A stretch of 62,136 nucleotides of DNA, from the IMG/VR virus record IMGVR_UViG_3300036985_002914, positions 1 to 62,136 of that record; one strand, 5' to 3'. The position numbers were made by a program, and so were the translations under genes. The notes under the pieces are model-generated. The model saw nothing but the letters and a program-made list of their open reading frames with translations, made no database searches and was not told the origin of the DNA. This stretch comes from a virus. Shown here in pieces: positions 40,818-49,269 of the stretch. How positions within the stretch are numbered: position 1 is the stretch's first letter; each line of letters opens with the position of its first letter.

Positions 40818-42278
40818 ATGAAACCTGAAGAACTTGAATCCGAACGCCTGCGCCTCGAGCTGCGCCTCTCGCTCCTCGAAGCGCGAGACAAGGCCACCTC
40901 TTCTTTCCTAGATTTCTGCCGATACGTCTGGCCAGAAATGCTGGTAGGCGAGCACCACAAGATCATAGCCGCGGCCCTCGATCGTGTAGTCGCGGGCAAA
41001 TGCAAACGCTTGATGATCGCGATGCCCCCGCGCCACGGTAAGTCACAGATGGGCAGTTATTTATTTCCTGCCTACCTGATGGGCAAGTTATCACAAAGCA
41101 AACTCATTGTCGGTTCGCACACCGCGGAACTCGCACAGCGCTTCGGCCGGATGATTAGAAATCTTGTTGAGGATGACAAGTACGGCGAGTTATTTCCTGA
41201 CACGAAGTTATCTGCTGACTCAAAGGCTGCGGGCCGTTGGAATACCAGCGCGGGCGGCGAAGCGTTCTTCATTGGTAAGGGCGGTGCAATGACGGGCCGC
41301 GGCGGGGATATCATTATTCTTGACGATATCTTGGACGAGCAGGATGCTATTTCTGACACAGCGATGGAGAACACGTGGGAGTGGTACACCTCCGGTCCGC
41401 GGCAGCGATTGCAGCCTAACGGTGCGATCATTATTATTAATACAAGATGGAAGATGGATGATCTGTCTGGACGGTTGTTGCGTCAGCAGGGTCAGTTAAA
41501 GACGGACCAGTGGGAGTTACTGGAGTTCCCGGCCATCCTACCTTCTGGCAATCCGTTGTGGCCAGAGTATTGGGTGATAGAGGAGCTAGAAAAAGTCAAG
41601 ATGTCCATTGGCTTGAAGAAGTGGAATGCCCAGTGGCAGCAGCAGCCGACTAATGACGACGGGGCGATATTGAAGCGGGATTGGTGGCGGCGCTGGAAGT
41701 ACGATGATCCTCCGGCTTGCGAGTATGTAATTCAGACTTACGATACGGCGTACAGTAAAAAGGAGACGGCCGACTTCTCTGTCATCGCGACGTGGGGCGT
41801 GTTCCATCCTTCTGCTGACTCTGGCCCTAATTTGATTCTGTTGTCGGTCAAGAAGGGGCGTTGGGACTTTCCTGAATTGAAGCGTATTGCCAAGGATGAG
41901 TATAAGTATTGGGAGCCGGACAATGTCTTGATTGAGGCGAAGGCCACAGGTACGCCGTTACAGCATGAGCTACGGAAGATGGGTATACCGGTGACGATGT
42001 ACAGCCCCGGTGGGCGGAGAACGGGGCAGGATAAGGTAAGCCGGGCTAACGCGGTGGCTCCTTTGTTGGAATCTGGCATGGTGTGGTATCCAGAGCAGGA
42101 GGAGTTTGCGCAGGAATTGGTGGAGGAGTGTGCAGCTTTTCCGAATGGGGCGCATGATGACCAAGTGGATGCCACGATTATGGCGTTAATGCGCTTTAGG
42201 CAAGGTAATTTTATTTCCTTGGACGACGATGACGACGAAGAGCGGGACGTGGACCAGAGGGTGGTTGAGTATTATTAG
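40818..42278 (+). CDS. terL: Terminase large subunit
   Basis: This is a 486-residue packaging motor. The ATPase has Walker A PPRHGKS (70-76) and Walker B DIIILDD (164-170). The RNase H-like nuclease has D309 (QTYDTAYS), E373 (LIEAKATG) and D447/D448 with D451 (AHDDQVDA). It cuts concatemers and drives DNA into the prohead through the portal at 46000. The acidic tail (DDDDDEERDVDQ) is unusual but harmless. The start has no RBS and lies at the predicted transcription start. Confidence 0.95.
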   Translation: MKPEELESERLRLELRLSLLEARDKATSSFLDFCRYVWPEMLVGEHHKIIAAALDRVVAGKCKRLMIAMPPRHGKSQMGSYLFPAYLMGKLSQSKLIVGSHTAELAQRFGRMIRNLVEDDKYGELFPDTKLSADSKAAGRWNTSAGGEAFFIGKGGAMTGRGGDIIILDDILDEQDAISDTAMENTWEWYTSGPRQRLQPNGAIIIINTRWKMDDLSGRLLRQQGQLKTDQWELLEFPAILPSGNPLWPEYWVIEELEKVKMSIGLKKWNAQWQQQPTNDDGAILKRDWWRRWKYDDPPACEYVIQTYDTAYSKKETADFSVIATWGVFHPSADSGPNLILLSVKKGRWDFPELKRIAKDEYKYWEPDNVLIEAKATGTPLQHELRKMGIPVTMYSPGGRRTGQDKVSRANAVAPLLESGMVWYPEQEEFAQELVEECAAFPNGAHDDQVDATIMALMRFRQGNFISLDDDDDEERDVDQRVVEYY

Positions 42279-42324
42279 ATAAAATGGTAGCGTAGCGACA
42301 ATTCCCCCTTTTGCGCGACCTACT

Positions 42325-45300
42325 ATGGCCACCACTCCTGACGATATTCTTATTAACGCAGTGATGCAGGCCGAGAGCCGCGGTAAGCGGTTCGATAAGG
42401 CCGGTAAGTTACTCACTTCTGTTAAGGGTGCGGAGGGTGAAATGCAGGTCATGCCCACCACGCAGACCAAGCCGGGCTTTGGTGTCACTCCGGCGCAAGA
42501 TAGCAGTGCGGAGGAGAAGGCGCGGGTAGGTCGGGACTACTTGAAGGCCATGATAAGTAAGTATGGCGATACGACGACTGCCTTGGCTGCGTACAATTGG
42601 GGGCCGGGCAAGGTTAATAAGTGGTTAGAGAAGGGTGGCGACTTTAATAAGTTGCCCGAAGAGACGAAGAAATACATCAAGACCATTCAGGCGAGTTTGC
42701 CTAAGGGTTCGCAGTTAGCTTCTGCCCCACCGGTCAAGGTCAAACCTCCTGTTAAAGCGTCTACCAACAGGGTAGCTCCAGCCGCACCGGCAAAACCTCC
42801 TGTATCTATTACCAAAGAGATGGTGGCGGACTTGGGTCCTAACTATCAGGCGGCGTTGGCTGCAATGGCGTTGGGCGATACGCGGGAAGATGACGACGAT
42901 GAGGAGTCTATTGCCGAGCGGTACGCTGCAAAGCAGGAGAAGTTAGCGGAAGAGGCGGCATCTGTCCCCCCGCCGCGGATCGCGGGCATGGAAATGACGT
43001 ATCAGTCACCGTTCCCCGAGGAGCAGATAGCACAGGCACCGGAAGGTTTAGCGCATGGTGGCGTGCCGCGAAGAGGTAACTCTGCCCGCGATGCATTGCG
43101 TATGTTAAAAGAAGCCCAGCAGCAGCAGCAGCCGGTCCAACGTGCCGAAGGCTCTCCTGAAGAAGGCGAGAAAGCAGCAGCTACTGCCCGTGATTTATAC
43201 GCACAGATTAAACGCAGCGGTGAGTCTATTGACGAGGGTGGGTTGAAGTATTGGACGGAGCGTGCGCAGAGTAATCAGCAGTCTCCTGAAGAATTGCAAA
43301 AAGCCTTCATGGCGGCGGCAGATGTTGCTGACGATCCGTACTACGAAGTCAACCGGATGTATCAGCGCATAAATCAAACGCCGGATACCGAAGGCTTTAA
43401 TTACTGGGTCAACCGCGCACAGCAGGAAAAGCTCACACCACAACAGCTAGGGTCGCAATTCATTGGCGGTATGCCTGCTATTACGCAAGCGGAAAATCGT
43501 CCGGGCTTCGGTGTAGGTGGTCAGTACGGTACCTACAATGGCTTGCCGATGCTGTACGCGCCGGAAGTAGATCGGGTCATGGACCGCGAACAGCGGGTAA
43601 CGGGCGATTTAGTCAATGCTGACAACGCTATTGGTTGGGACCCTGCTTCTATGTCAGGCGAGTTGTCCCGTGGTGCGGCAGCAGCAGGCGTGTACCGCGC
43701 ACCTTTGGGTGGTGGGATACAAGGTGGGAGTCAGTTTGCAGGCGATTTGCTGGGAACGGCAAAGCAGTATGGCTTGGACCCTGAACAGTACATGAAAACC
43801 AGCACTGGCCAGTATGGCCAACAGACTAGTGCGTTGGATGAGAATGCTTTGTACGGTGCGCTGGATGAGAAGATGAAGGATTACTATGCGGTGCAGGGTT
43901 ATGTTCCCCCTGCCGGTACAGCCAATTCTGCCTTCAATCGACCTGACATTGGTGGCGATCATGCGCGGGTAATGTATCAGCGCGTGGGCGATAGGTTGGT
44001 GCCGATGGAAAACACCTTGCAGTATTCTAATATGCAGCGTGCGCCGAAGTATAGCTGGACGGATTACATTGCTCCAGCCGCTATTGTTGCCGCCCCATGG
44101 GCACTGCCTTATATGTCTACCATAGCTTCCGCAGTAAATTGGGGGCCGATTGGTGCAGAGGTAGGTAAAGGCGCGTTGATCGGTGCGGGTAAGAGCATCA
44201 TTCAAGGTCAGAACCCCATTACTGGCGCAATACAAGGAGGGGCAAGCGGTCTTATCCCTTCCCCATTCGCTAAAGGTGGGGAGGCGGTCAACGAATACGC
44301 CCCGGATATTCCACAAGAAAGAGAACCATCCTTTGGTACAAGGGCAGGGGGATGGCTGTCAGATAAGATTGTAGAAGGCGGGATGAAGTTATATTCCGCT
44401 ACTTCGGATAACGAGAACCTTCCTGCCTCCCATCGCATTTTCTTGGATACTTTCAATAAAGATCAGCGCGGCCCGATTACCGCCAAGGACTTTAATGCAA
44501 AGGAATTAGCGGAACTGCAGAATATTATTGCGTTAAATGAAAAAGCAAAAAACGGTAAGGGCGTAGGTTCTATTGCCTATGCGGATTACAACACGTTGCC
44601 TGACACAGAGAAGAGAACAGTAGAGGGCGATATCCTTAAAGGTAAGGGATCGGCTAGATCTTCTTTGTCTAATTCATTGGGCCAGTTCAATTACCGCTTG
44701 AACCCCAAGACCCAGCAGTATGAAATTATTGATGAGTATGATTTCAATCCTATACAGGCAAAGGTGGCGGGAAAAATGCGTGATGTTCCGCCTGCCTTGT
44801 ATGGCGACTACATAACGCACTCCTTGTCCCCTGAAAAAGGATTGCGCGATCTCGCTCGTATGTACGGTGGGCGGCACATGCCCCCGGGTAAAGGTAGGCC
44901 GATACAACTTTCTGTTCCCGTCAAACGTGCAGGCGGTTCTCCTGAAGAAGGGGAGTACTATCAAGATCCAATGGGTATGGACACCGGCCCGGTGACCGCG
45001 GACACCGTCAAGGCAATGACTCTGCCCCAAGGCTTGAGCGCCAAGGAAGCGATGGGCGCATTAAAGGGTATTGCCAAAGAAGGTGTGTCTAATGCGGAGT
45101 CTTTAGGTAGAGGTTCTGCTGCATCGTTTCCCGGAATGGTAGGGGATGTGGAATCTGTTTTCCGTGACGAGAAGAAGCGTAAGTTTAAAACCACGGATGA
45201 GATATTAAAGACGGAAATGCCAAAACGCATGACCACACCTACTAAGGAAGCGGCAGGCTTTGAAGAAGTGGGAACTTATATTGATCCTACTACTGGACTT

Positions 45301-45990
45301 CCTTTTGCTAAAGGTGCGGCAAAGGCGGCATTGGCTGGATTAAAATCTTCTGGCCCACAGGTGGAAAAGGCCTTGATGAAAATGGCCCCGGGAGCAGAGC
45401 CTTCGTATATCATACCGAGGGAAGCAAGTGCAGGCGCAACGCTGAAGAATGTAGATAGCTTGGTTAACGATTATAAGATTGGCGTGGACAACATCCTTCC
45501 TGCATATGCCCCGAACCGCGGACCGCTATTGAGTATGCTGGATAAGAAAGCCTCTGATTACTTCTACAATGTTTATGGGTCGAAGAACGATCCGATCCGC
45601 CAAGCTATTTTGGATGGAAAACTTCCTGCGTATCTGCTTAAAGATATCAAGGAATATGCAAAAGATCCTACTGTATTAAACGCTGCGCGTAAGGGCGATA
45701 AGAAAGCCTTGACTAAATTTGATGCGATCTATGATCAGCTAACCGGATTGACTAAGGCAGGAGAAAGAGCCGGTCAACCAGTTTATGATCTGTATGGTTC
45801 AACCGCTTCTCGTTTACCTTTCTTTAGCCGTAATGTATTAATAGAATCGTTGTCCACCATTCCTTTTAATCGCTTAGATAAAATGACTTTCCCAGAAGCG
45901 GTGATAGAGGGAACGAATAACTACGTCAAAAAAATATACGGCACAGAGAAGAAGAATCTTACCTTCATGCCAGAAACCAGTTTGAAATAA
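42325..45990 (+). CDS. Virion protein with N-terminal lytic transglycosylase
   Basis: This is a 1221-residue protein. Residues 5-115 form an SLT-type transglycosylase: catalytic E17 in AVMQAESRG, GEMQVMPTT (38-46), and TALAAYNWGPGKVNKW (85-100). A Pro/Lys/Ala linker follows (120-160), then an acidic stretch. DUF4214-like segments lie at about 305-375 (GGLKYWTERAQ, EGFNYWVNRAQ), similar to those in the protein at 7834. The rest is a long structural region. It probably opens the cell wall during DNA entry. It sits between TerL and portal, away from the other internal virion genes. No clear RBS. Confidence 0.8.
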   Translation: MATTPDDILINAVMQAESRGKRFDKAGKLLTSVKGAEGEMQVMPTTQTKPGFGVTPAQDSSAEEKARVGRDYLKAMISKYGDTTTALAAYNWGPGKVNKWLEKGGDFNKLPEETKKYIKTIQASLPKGSQLASAPPVKVKPPVKASTNRVAPAAPAKPPVSITKEMVADLGPNYQAALAAMALGDTREDDDDEESIAERYAAKQEKLAEEAASVPPPRIAGMEMTYQSPFPEEQIAQAPEGLAHGGVPRRGNSARDALRMLKEAQQQQQPVQRAEGSPEEGEKAAATARDLYAQIKRSGESIDEGGLKYWTERAQSNQQSPEELQKAFMAAADVADDPYYEVNRMYQRINQTPDTEGFNYWVNRAQQEKLTPQQLGSQFIGGMPAITQAENRPGFGVGGQYGTYNGLPMLYAPEVDRVMDREQRVTGDLVNADNAIGWDPASMSGELSRGAAAAGVYRAPLGGGIQGGSQFAGDLLGTAKQYGLDPEQYMKTSTGQYGQQTSALDENALYGALDEKMKDYYAVQGYVPPAGTANSAFNRPDIGGDHARVMYQRVGDRLVPMENTLQYSNMQRAPKYSWTDYIAPAAIVAAPWALPYMSTIASAVNWGPIGAEVGKGALIGAGKSIIQGQNPITGAIQGGASGLIPSPFAKGGEAVNEYAPDIPQEREPSFGTRAGGWLSDKIVEGGMKLYSATSDNENLPASHRIFLDTFNKDQRGPITAKDFNAKELAELQNIIALNEKAKNGKGVGSIAYADYNTLPDTEKRTVEGDILKGKGSARSSLSNSLGQFNYRLNPKTQQYEIIDEYDFNPIQAKVAGKMRDVPPALYGDYITHSLSPEKGLRDLARMYGGRHMPPGKGRPIQLSVPVKRAGGSPEEGEYYQDPMGMDTGPVTADTVKAMTLPQGLSAKEAMGALKGIAKEGVSNAESLGRGSAASFPGMVGDVESVFRDEKKRKFKTTDEILKTEMPKRMTTPTKEAAGFEEVGTYIDPTTGLPFAKGAAKAALAGLKSSGPQVEKALMKMAPGAEPSYIIPREASAGATLKNVDSLVNDYKIGVDNILPAYAPNRGPLLSMLDKKASDYFYNVYGSKNDPIRQAILDGKLPAYLLKDIKEYAKDPTVLNAARKGDKKALTKFDAIYDQLTGLTKAGERAGQPVYDLYGSTASRLPFFSRNVLIESLSTIPFNRLDKMTFPEAVIEGTNNYVKKIYGTEKKNLTFMPETSLK

Positions 45991-45999
45991 GGACACGCC

Positions 46000-48369
46000 A
46001 TGCCAGTAGAAAAACTAAACAGCCTACCTAACGGCTTGAACGTCGATGTCGAAATTGAGCAAGAAGACTTGCCTGATATCGAGATTGAATTTGACGAAGA
46101 AGGTGGCGTTACCGTCAATCTGGACAAAGAAGAAGATGACGTAGAGTTTGACGCAAACCTTGCCGAAGTTCTTCCTGAAGACGTGCGGACCGCGATCTCC
46201 GACGACTTGATGCTGCTGTTTGAAGCAGATAAAGCTTCGCGCGATCAGTGGGAGCAACAGTACAGCAAAGGTATGGATCTACTGGGCTTGTCATTCGAGG
46301 AGCGCACTAAGCCGTTCCGCGGAGCGAGCGGCGTGTACCACCCTATGCTAACCGAGGCTATCGTTCAGTTCCAAGCACAGGCGTTGAAAGAAATGATGCC
46401 AGCCGGCGGCCCTGTTAAGACACAAGTCTTGGGCAAAGAGACGCGTGAGCGTTTGATGCAGGCGCAGCGCGTCAAAGAATTCATGAACTACCAGATCACC
46501 ACAAAAATGCCGGAGTACACACCGGACTTTGACCAGATGCTGTTCTATATTGGTTACGGCGGTTCGGCGTTTAAGAAGATTTACTACGACCACGACAAGA
46601 GTCGCATGGTCAGCGAGATGATCCCCGCGGATAACTTATACATCCCGTACTACGGATCCTCCGTCATGAGCAAGTGCGAGCGGATCACGTACCGCGTGCC
46701 GATGTCCATGAATTCCTACAAAAAAGCCGTGGTCCGCGGTCAGTACTTAGATTTAGCGGAAGGTTCTCTTGACGCAGCATCCACGCAGATTGAAGAAGCG
46801 ATTGACAAAGCTACGGGCTTATCGCCCAACGGTGAGGAAGAAGAAATCTATCTGCTGGAATTTCAGGTGGATTATGACTTACCGGGCTTCGAGGACATGG
46901 ATGAGGATGACCAGCCTACTGGCATCAAGCTGCCTTATGTCATTACCGTTGACGAGACAAGCCAAAAGGTTGTGGGTGTTCGCCGCAATTGGGAAGAGAA
47001 AAGCGAAGAGAAAGAGCGTAAAGAGTACTACGTACATTACCTCTTGGTTCAAGGCCCGGGGGCCTATGGCCTTGGCTTCTTGCATTTGATTGGTGGCTTG
47101 ACTAAGACGGCTAGTGCAGCGTTGCGTCAGTTGACCGATGCCGGTACGTTGGCGAATCTGCCAGCGGGCTTTAAGGCTAAAGGTGCGCGGATCGAGAATG
47201 ATGACGTGCCTATCGCGCCGGGAGAGTGGCGAGATATGGATGCGGGCGGTATGGACTTGACGCAGTCTCTGTTGCCACTGCCATACAAAGAGCCAAGCCA
47301 GACCTTGTTCTCCTTGCTGGGCTTCTGTGTAGAGGCTGGACGGCGTTTAGCGTCCATCACTGATCTGCAGGTAGGTGATAGCAATCAGAACGCTGCTGTG
47401 GGTACGACAATCGCGCTGCTGGAGAAGGGTTCCAGCGTCATGTCGGCCATCCATAAGCGCTTGCATTACAGCCAGAAGCTGGAGTTTCAATTACTGGCAG
47501 AAGGCTTTGCTAGGTATTTACCGCCTGACTATCCATACGATGTGCCGGGGGAGAGCCGCTCGATCAAGGCAAAAGACTTCGATGACCGCATTGATGTCTT
47601 GCCAGTATCCGATCCAAACATCTTCTCTGTAGCCCAGCGCATTACGTTGGCGCAGACACAGTTGCAGTTAGCGCAGAGCGCGCCACAGATGCATAACATG
47701 TACGAAGCTTATCGTCGCATGTATGAGGCTATTGGTGTGCGGGACGTGGACGCTATCTTGAATTCGCAGGATGTGGACAAGCCGAAAGATCCGTTGAGCG
47801 AGAACTCCCAAGCGTTGGATGGCTCACCACTGAAAGCGTATGCAGGCCAACAGCATGACTCGCATATCATGTCGCACTTGATGTTTGCGATGTCGCCTAT
47901 TGTTGGAACGATGCCTAACGTGGTGGTCAATATCCAGAAACATATCTTCGAGCATGTGACGTTAAAGGCGGAAGAGTTTGTAGAAGCAGAATTGTTCCGT
48001 CAATACGGCACTGACCCTGAAGGAATGGTGTCTGCACTGCAGCGCGAGGCGATGATTTCCTTAAAGGCAACAGAATTCTACAAGCAAGCTAAAGATATGG
48101 CGGATCAATTGTCTGGTGCAGGCAAGGAACAGCCCGATCCTCTGATTGAATTGAAGAAGCAGGAGTTAGCGCAGGTCGCGCAGCGCGATCAGCAGCGTGC
48201 GCAGGGTGAGCAGCAACGATTGGCCTTTGATCAAAAGCGTGAAAACAACGATATGCAGATTGATCAACAGCGTTTGCAGCAGCAAGACCAGATCGCCACG
48301 GAGCGTAATGCCGTAACCTTGGCTAAGATGAATCAATCCGGAGGACAAAATGCGCCAAGGACCCAGTAA
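46000..48369 (+). CDS. Portal protein (P22-type)
   Basis: This is a 789-residue protein. After an acidic leader (15-50), the P22-portal family pattern is visible: DKASRDQWEQQYSKGMDLLG, FRGASGVYHPMLTEAIVQFQA, FYIGYGGSAFKKIYYD and GDSNQNAAVGTTIALLEKGSSVMSAIHKR. The last 100 residues are a Gln/Arg-rich helix (QRDQQRAQGEQQRLAF), comparable to the barrel helix of P22 gp1. It forms the dodecameric DNA gate at one vertex and binds TerL. RBS AAGGA lies before the ATG. Confidence 0.9.
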   Translation: MPVEKLNSLPNGLNVDVEIEQEDLPDIEIEFDEEGGVTVNLDKEEDDVEFDANLAEVLPEDVRTAISDDLMLLFEADKASRDQWEQQYSKGMDLLGLSFEERTKPFRGASGVYHPMLTEAIVQFQAQALKEMMPAGGPVKTQVLGKETRERLMQAQRVKEFMNYQITTKMPEYTPDFDQMLFYIGYGGSAFKKIYYDHDKSRMVSEMIPADNLYIPYYGSSVMSKCERITYRVPMSMNSYKKAVVRGQYLDLAEGSLDAASTQIEEAIDKATGLSPNGEEEEIYLLEFQVDYDLPGFEDMDEDDQPTGIKLPYVITVDETSQKVVGVRRNWEEKSEEKERKEYYVHYLLVQGPGAYGLGFLHLIGGLTKTASAALRQLTDAGTLANLPAGFKAKGARIENDDVPIAPGEWRDMDAGGMDLTQSLLPLPYKEPSQTLFSLLGFCVEAGRRLASITDLQVGDSNQNAAVGTTIALLEKGSSVMSAIHKRLHYSQKLEFQLLAEGFARYLPPDYPYDVPGESRSIKAKDFDDRIDVLPVSDPNIFSVAQRITLAQTQLQLAQSAPQMHNMYEAYRRMYEAIGVRDVDAILNSQDVDKPKDPLSENSQALDGSPLKAYAGQQHDSHIMSHLMFAMSPIVGTMPNVVVNIQKHIFEHVTLKAEEFVEAELFRQYGTDPEGMVSALQREAMISLKATEFYKQAKDMADQLSGAGKEQPDPLIELKKQELAQVAQRDQQRAQGEQQRLAFDQKRENNDMQIDQQRLQQQDQIATERNAVTLAKMNQSGGQNAPRTQ

Positions 48370-48370
48370 G

Positions 48371-48493
48371 ATGAAAAAATCACCTAAACCAATCGTTAAA
48401 AAGGTTAAAACTGTTCCACGTGAAACAATTTCTGACCCTCGTCCGACCTACGTTTACCGGAAGGACGCGTTTAAAAAGGTAAAAATTACCTAA
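48371..48493 (+). CDS. Small basic protein containing a parS site in its codons
   Basis: This is a 40-residue, Lys-rich protein: MKKSPKPIVKKVKTVPRETIS and so on to FKKVKIT. It starts one base after the portal stop; AAGGAC lies 8 bases upstream. The residues TVPRET are encoded by the parS site at 48412. No family is recognised. The frame may be a real small DNA-binding protein or simply a passage kept open around parS. Confidence 0.5.
   Translation: MKKSPKPIVKKVKTVPRETISDPRPTYVYRKDAFKKVKIT
48412..48427. promoter_or_regulatory. parS: parS site (ParB-binding), copy 2
   Basis: TGTTCCACGTGAAACA is identical to the canonical parS of Bacillus subtilis and fits the general consensus. It differs from copy 1 only at the fifth base, which is variable in the consensus. 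It lies 7.8 kb from copy 1, on the far side of TerL, the transglycosylase protein and the portal. Confidence 0.85.
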
Positions 48494-48501
48494 ATGAGTA
48501 A

Positions 48502-48564
48502 TTTATACATGTGACCATGTATAAAAGTAGTGTTTTTATATAAATATTTGTGCATAATATGCAC
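48502..48564. other. Two inverted repeats in an AT-rich gap
   Basis: TTTATACATG-TGAC-CATGTATAAA (48502-48525) is a perfect 10-bp stem. GTGCAT-AAT-ATGCAC (48550-48564) is a 6-bp stem. They lie in a 119-base non-coding, AT-rich gap before the gene at 48613. Terminator, operator or promoter use is possible. I cannot decide among them. Confidence 0.45.
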
Positions 48565-48612
48565 GTAGCCTTCAGATAGGGCTCAAAAACTGTCTGCTTC
48601 TTGGAGAACTCC

Positions 48613-48798
48613 ATGCTTGGATTTACTGAACGCGTGTTGGCAGAGGTACGTAAACTTCGGAGGAACTCCGAGGATCTCGTTATCAATGGATCAATACGTG
48701 ATATGGAGCAGTATCGGTTTTTGATGGGTCGTATTGAGGGTTACAAATTCGTGGAAGTGGCTATTGCAGAACTTCTGAAGAAAAACCCTGAAGATTAA
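48613..48798 (+). CDS. Small helical protein of the head region
   Basis: This is a 61-residue protein from ATG 48613, with GGAG 6 bases upstream. MLGFTERVLAEVRKLRRNSEDLVINGSIRDMEQYRFLMGRIEGYKFVEVAIAELL is a pattern I have seen next to portal genes of several podoviruses and siphoviruses. The role is unknown; it may be an assembly factor. Confidence 0.7.
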   Translation: MLGFTERVLAEVRKLRRNSEDLVINGSIRDMEQYRFLMGRIEGYKFVEVAIAELLKKNPED

Positions 48799-48808
48799 GG
48801 ACCCATCT

Positions 48809-49261
48809 ATGACAATGACAGCGCTCGAAGAAAAATGGGCACAAGATGCGGCTGAAAAGGAGCCTACACTTGACGATGCCTACGCCGATGACGGCAGTCT
48901 TACTGTTGAAAACATCGACCAATCCGTTCTGGACCGAATCCCGAAGCCAACAGGCTGGCGGGTTGTCATTCTCCCCTACAAAGGCACGGCAAAAACAAAA
49001 GGCGGCATTATTCTTGCCGACCAGACCCGTGAACGCCAGCAAATAACGACAGTTTGTGGCTACGTATTGGCTGTGGGCGATTTAGCCTACCGCGATACCA
49101 CCAAGTTCCCTGACGGAGCGTGGTGCAAGCAAGGGGATTGGGTAATTTTTGGCCGGTATGCGGGTGCGCGTATCGGTTTGGACGAAGGGGAGATCAGGAT
49201 TCTCAATGATGATGAGATTCTTGCTCGTATCAACAATCCAGAAGACATTCTGCACATGTAA
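48809..49261 (+). CDS. GroES-like co-chaperonin
   Basis: This is a 150-residue protein. The cpn10 fold is seen from about residue 45: PTGWRVVILPYKGTAKTKGGIILADQ, GYVLAVGDLAYRD, GDWVIFGRYAGARIGLDEGEIRILNDDEILARI. The order and the tail (NDDEILARI) match GroES, with an extra 45-residue acidic leader. It probably caps host GroEL to fold the capsid protein at 51305, as T4 gp31 does. Its place immediately before the scaffold and capsid genes fits. Confidence 0.85.
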   Translation: MTMTALEEKWAQDAAEKEPTLDDAYADDGSLTVENIDQSVLDRIPKPTGWRVVILPYKGTAKTKGGIILADQTRERQQITTVCGYVLAVGDLAYRDTTKFPDGAWCKQGDWVIFGRYAGARIGLDEGEIRILNDDEILARINNPEDILHM

Positions 49262-49269
49262 GGATCGAT

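Noticed and set aside
43654-44316. A 220-residue minus-strand frame
   Set aside because: It is antisense to the well-supported transglycosylase virion gene, with no motif.
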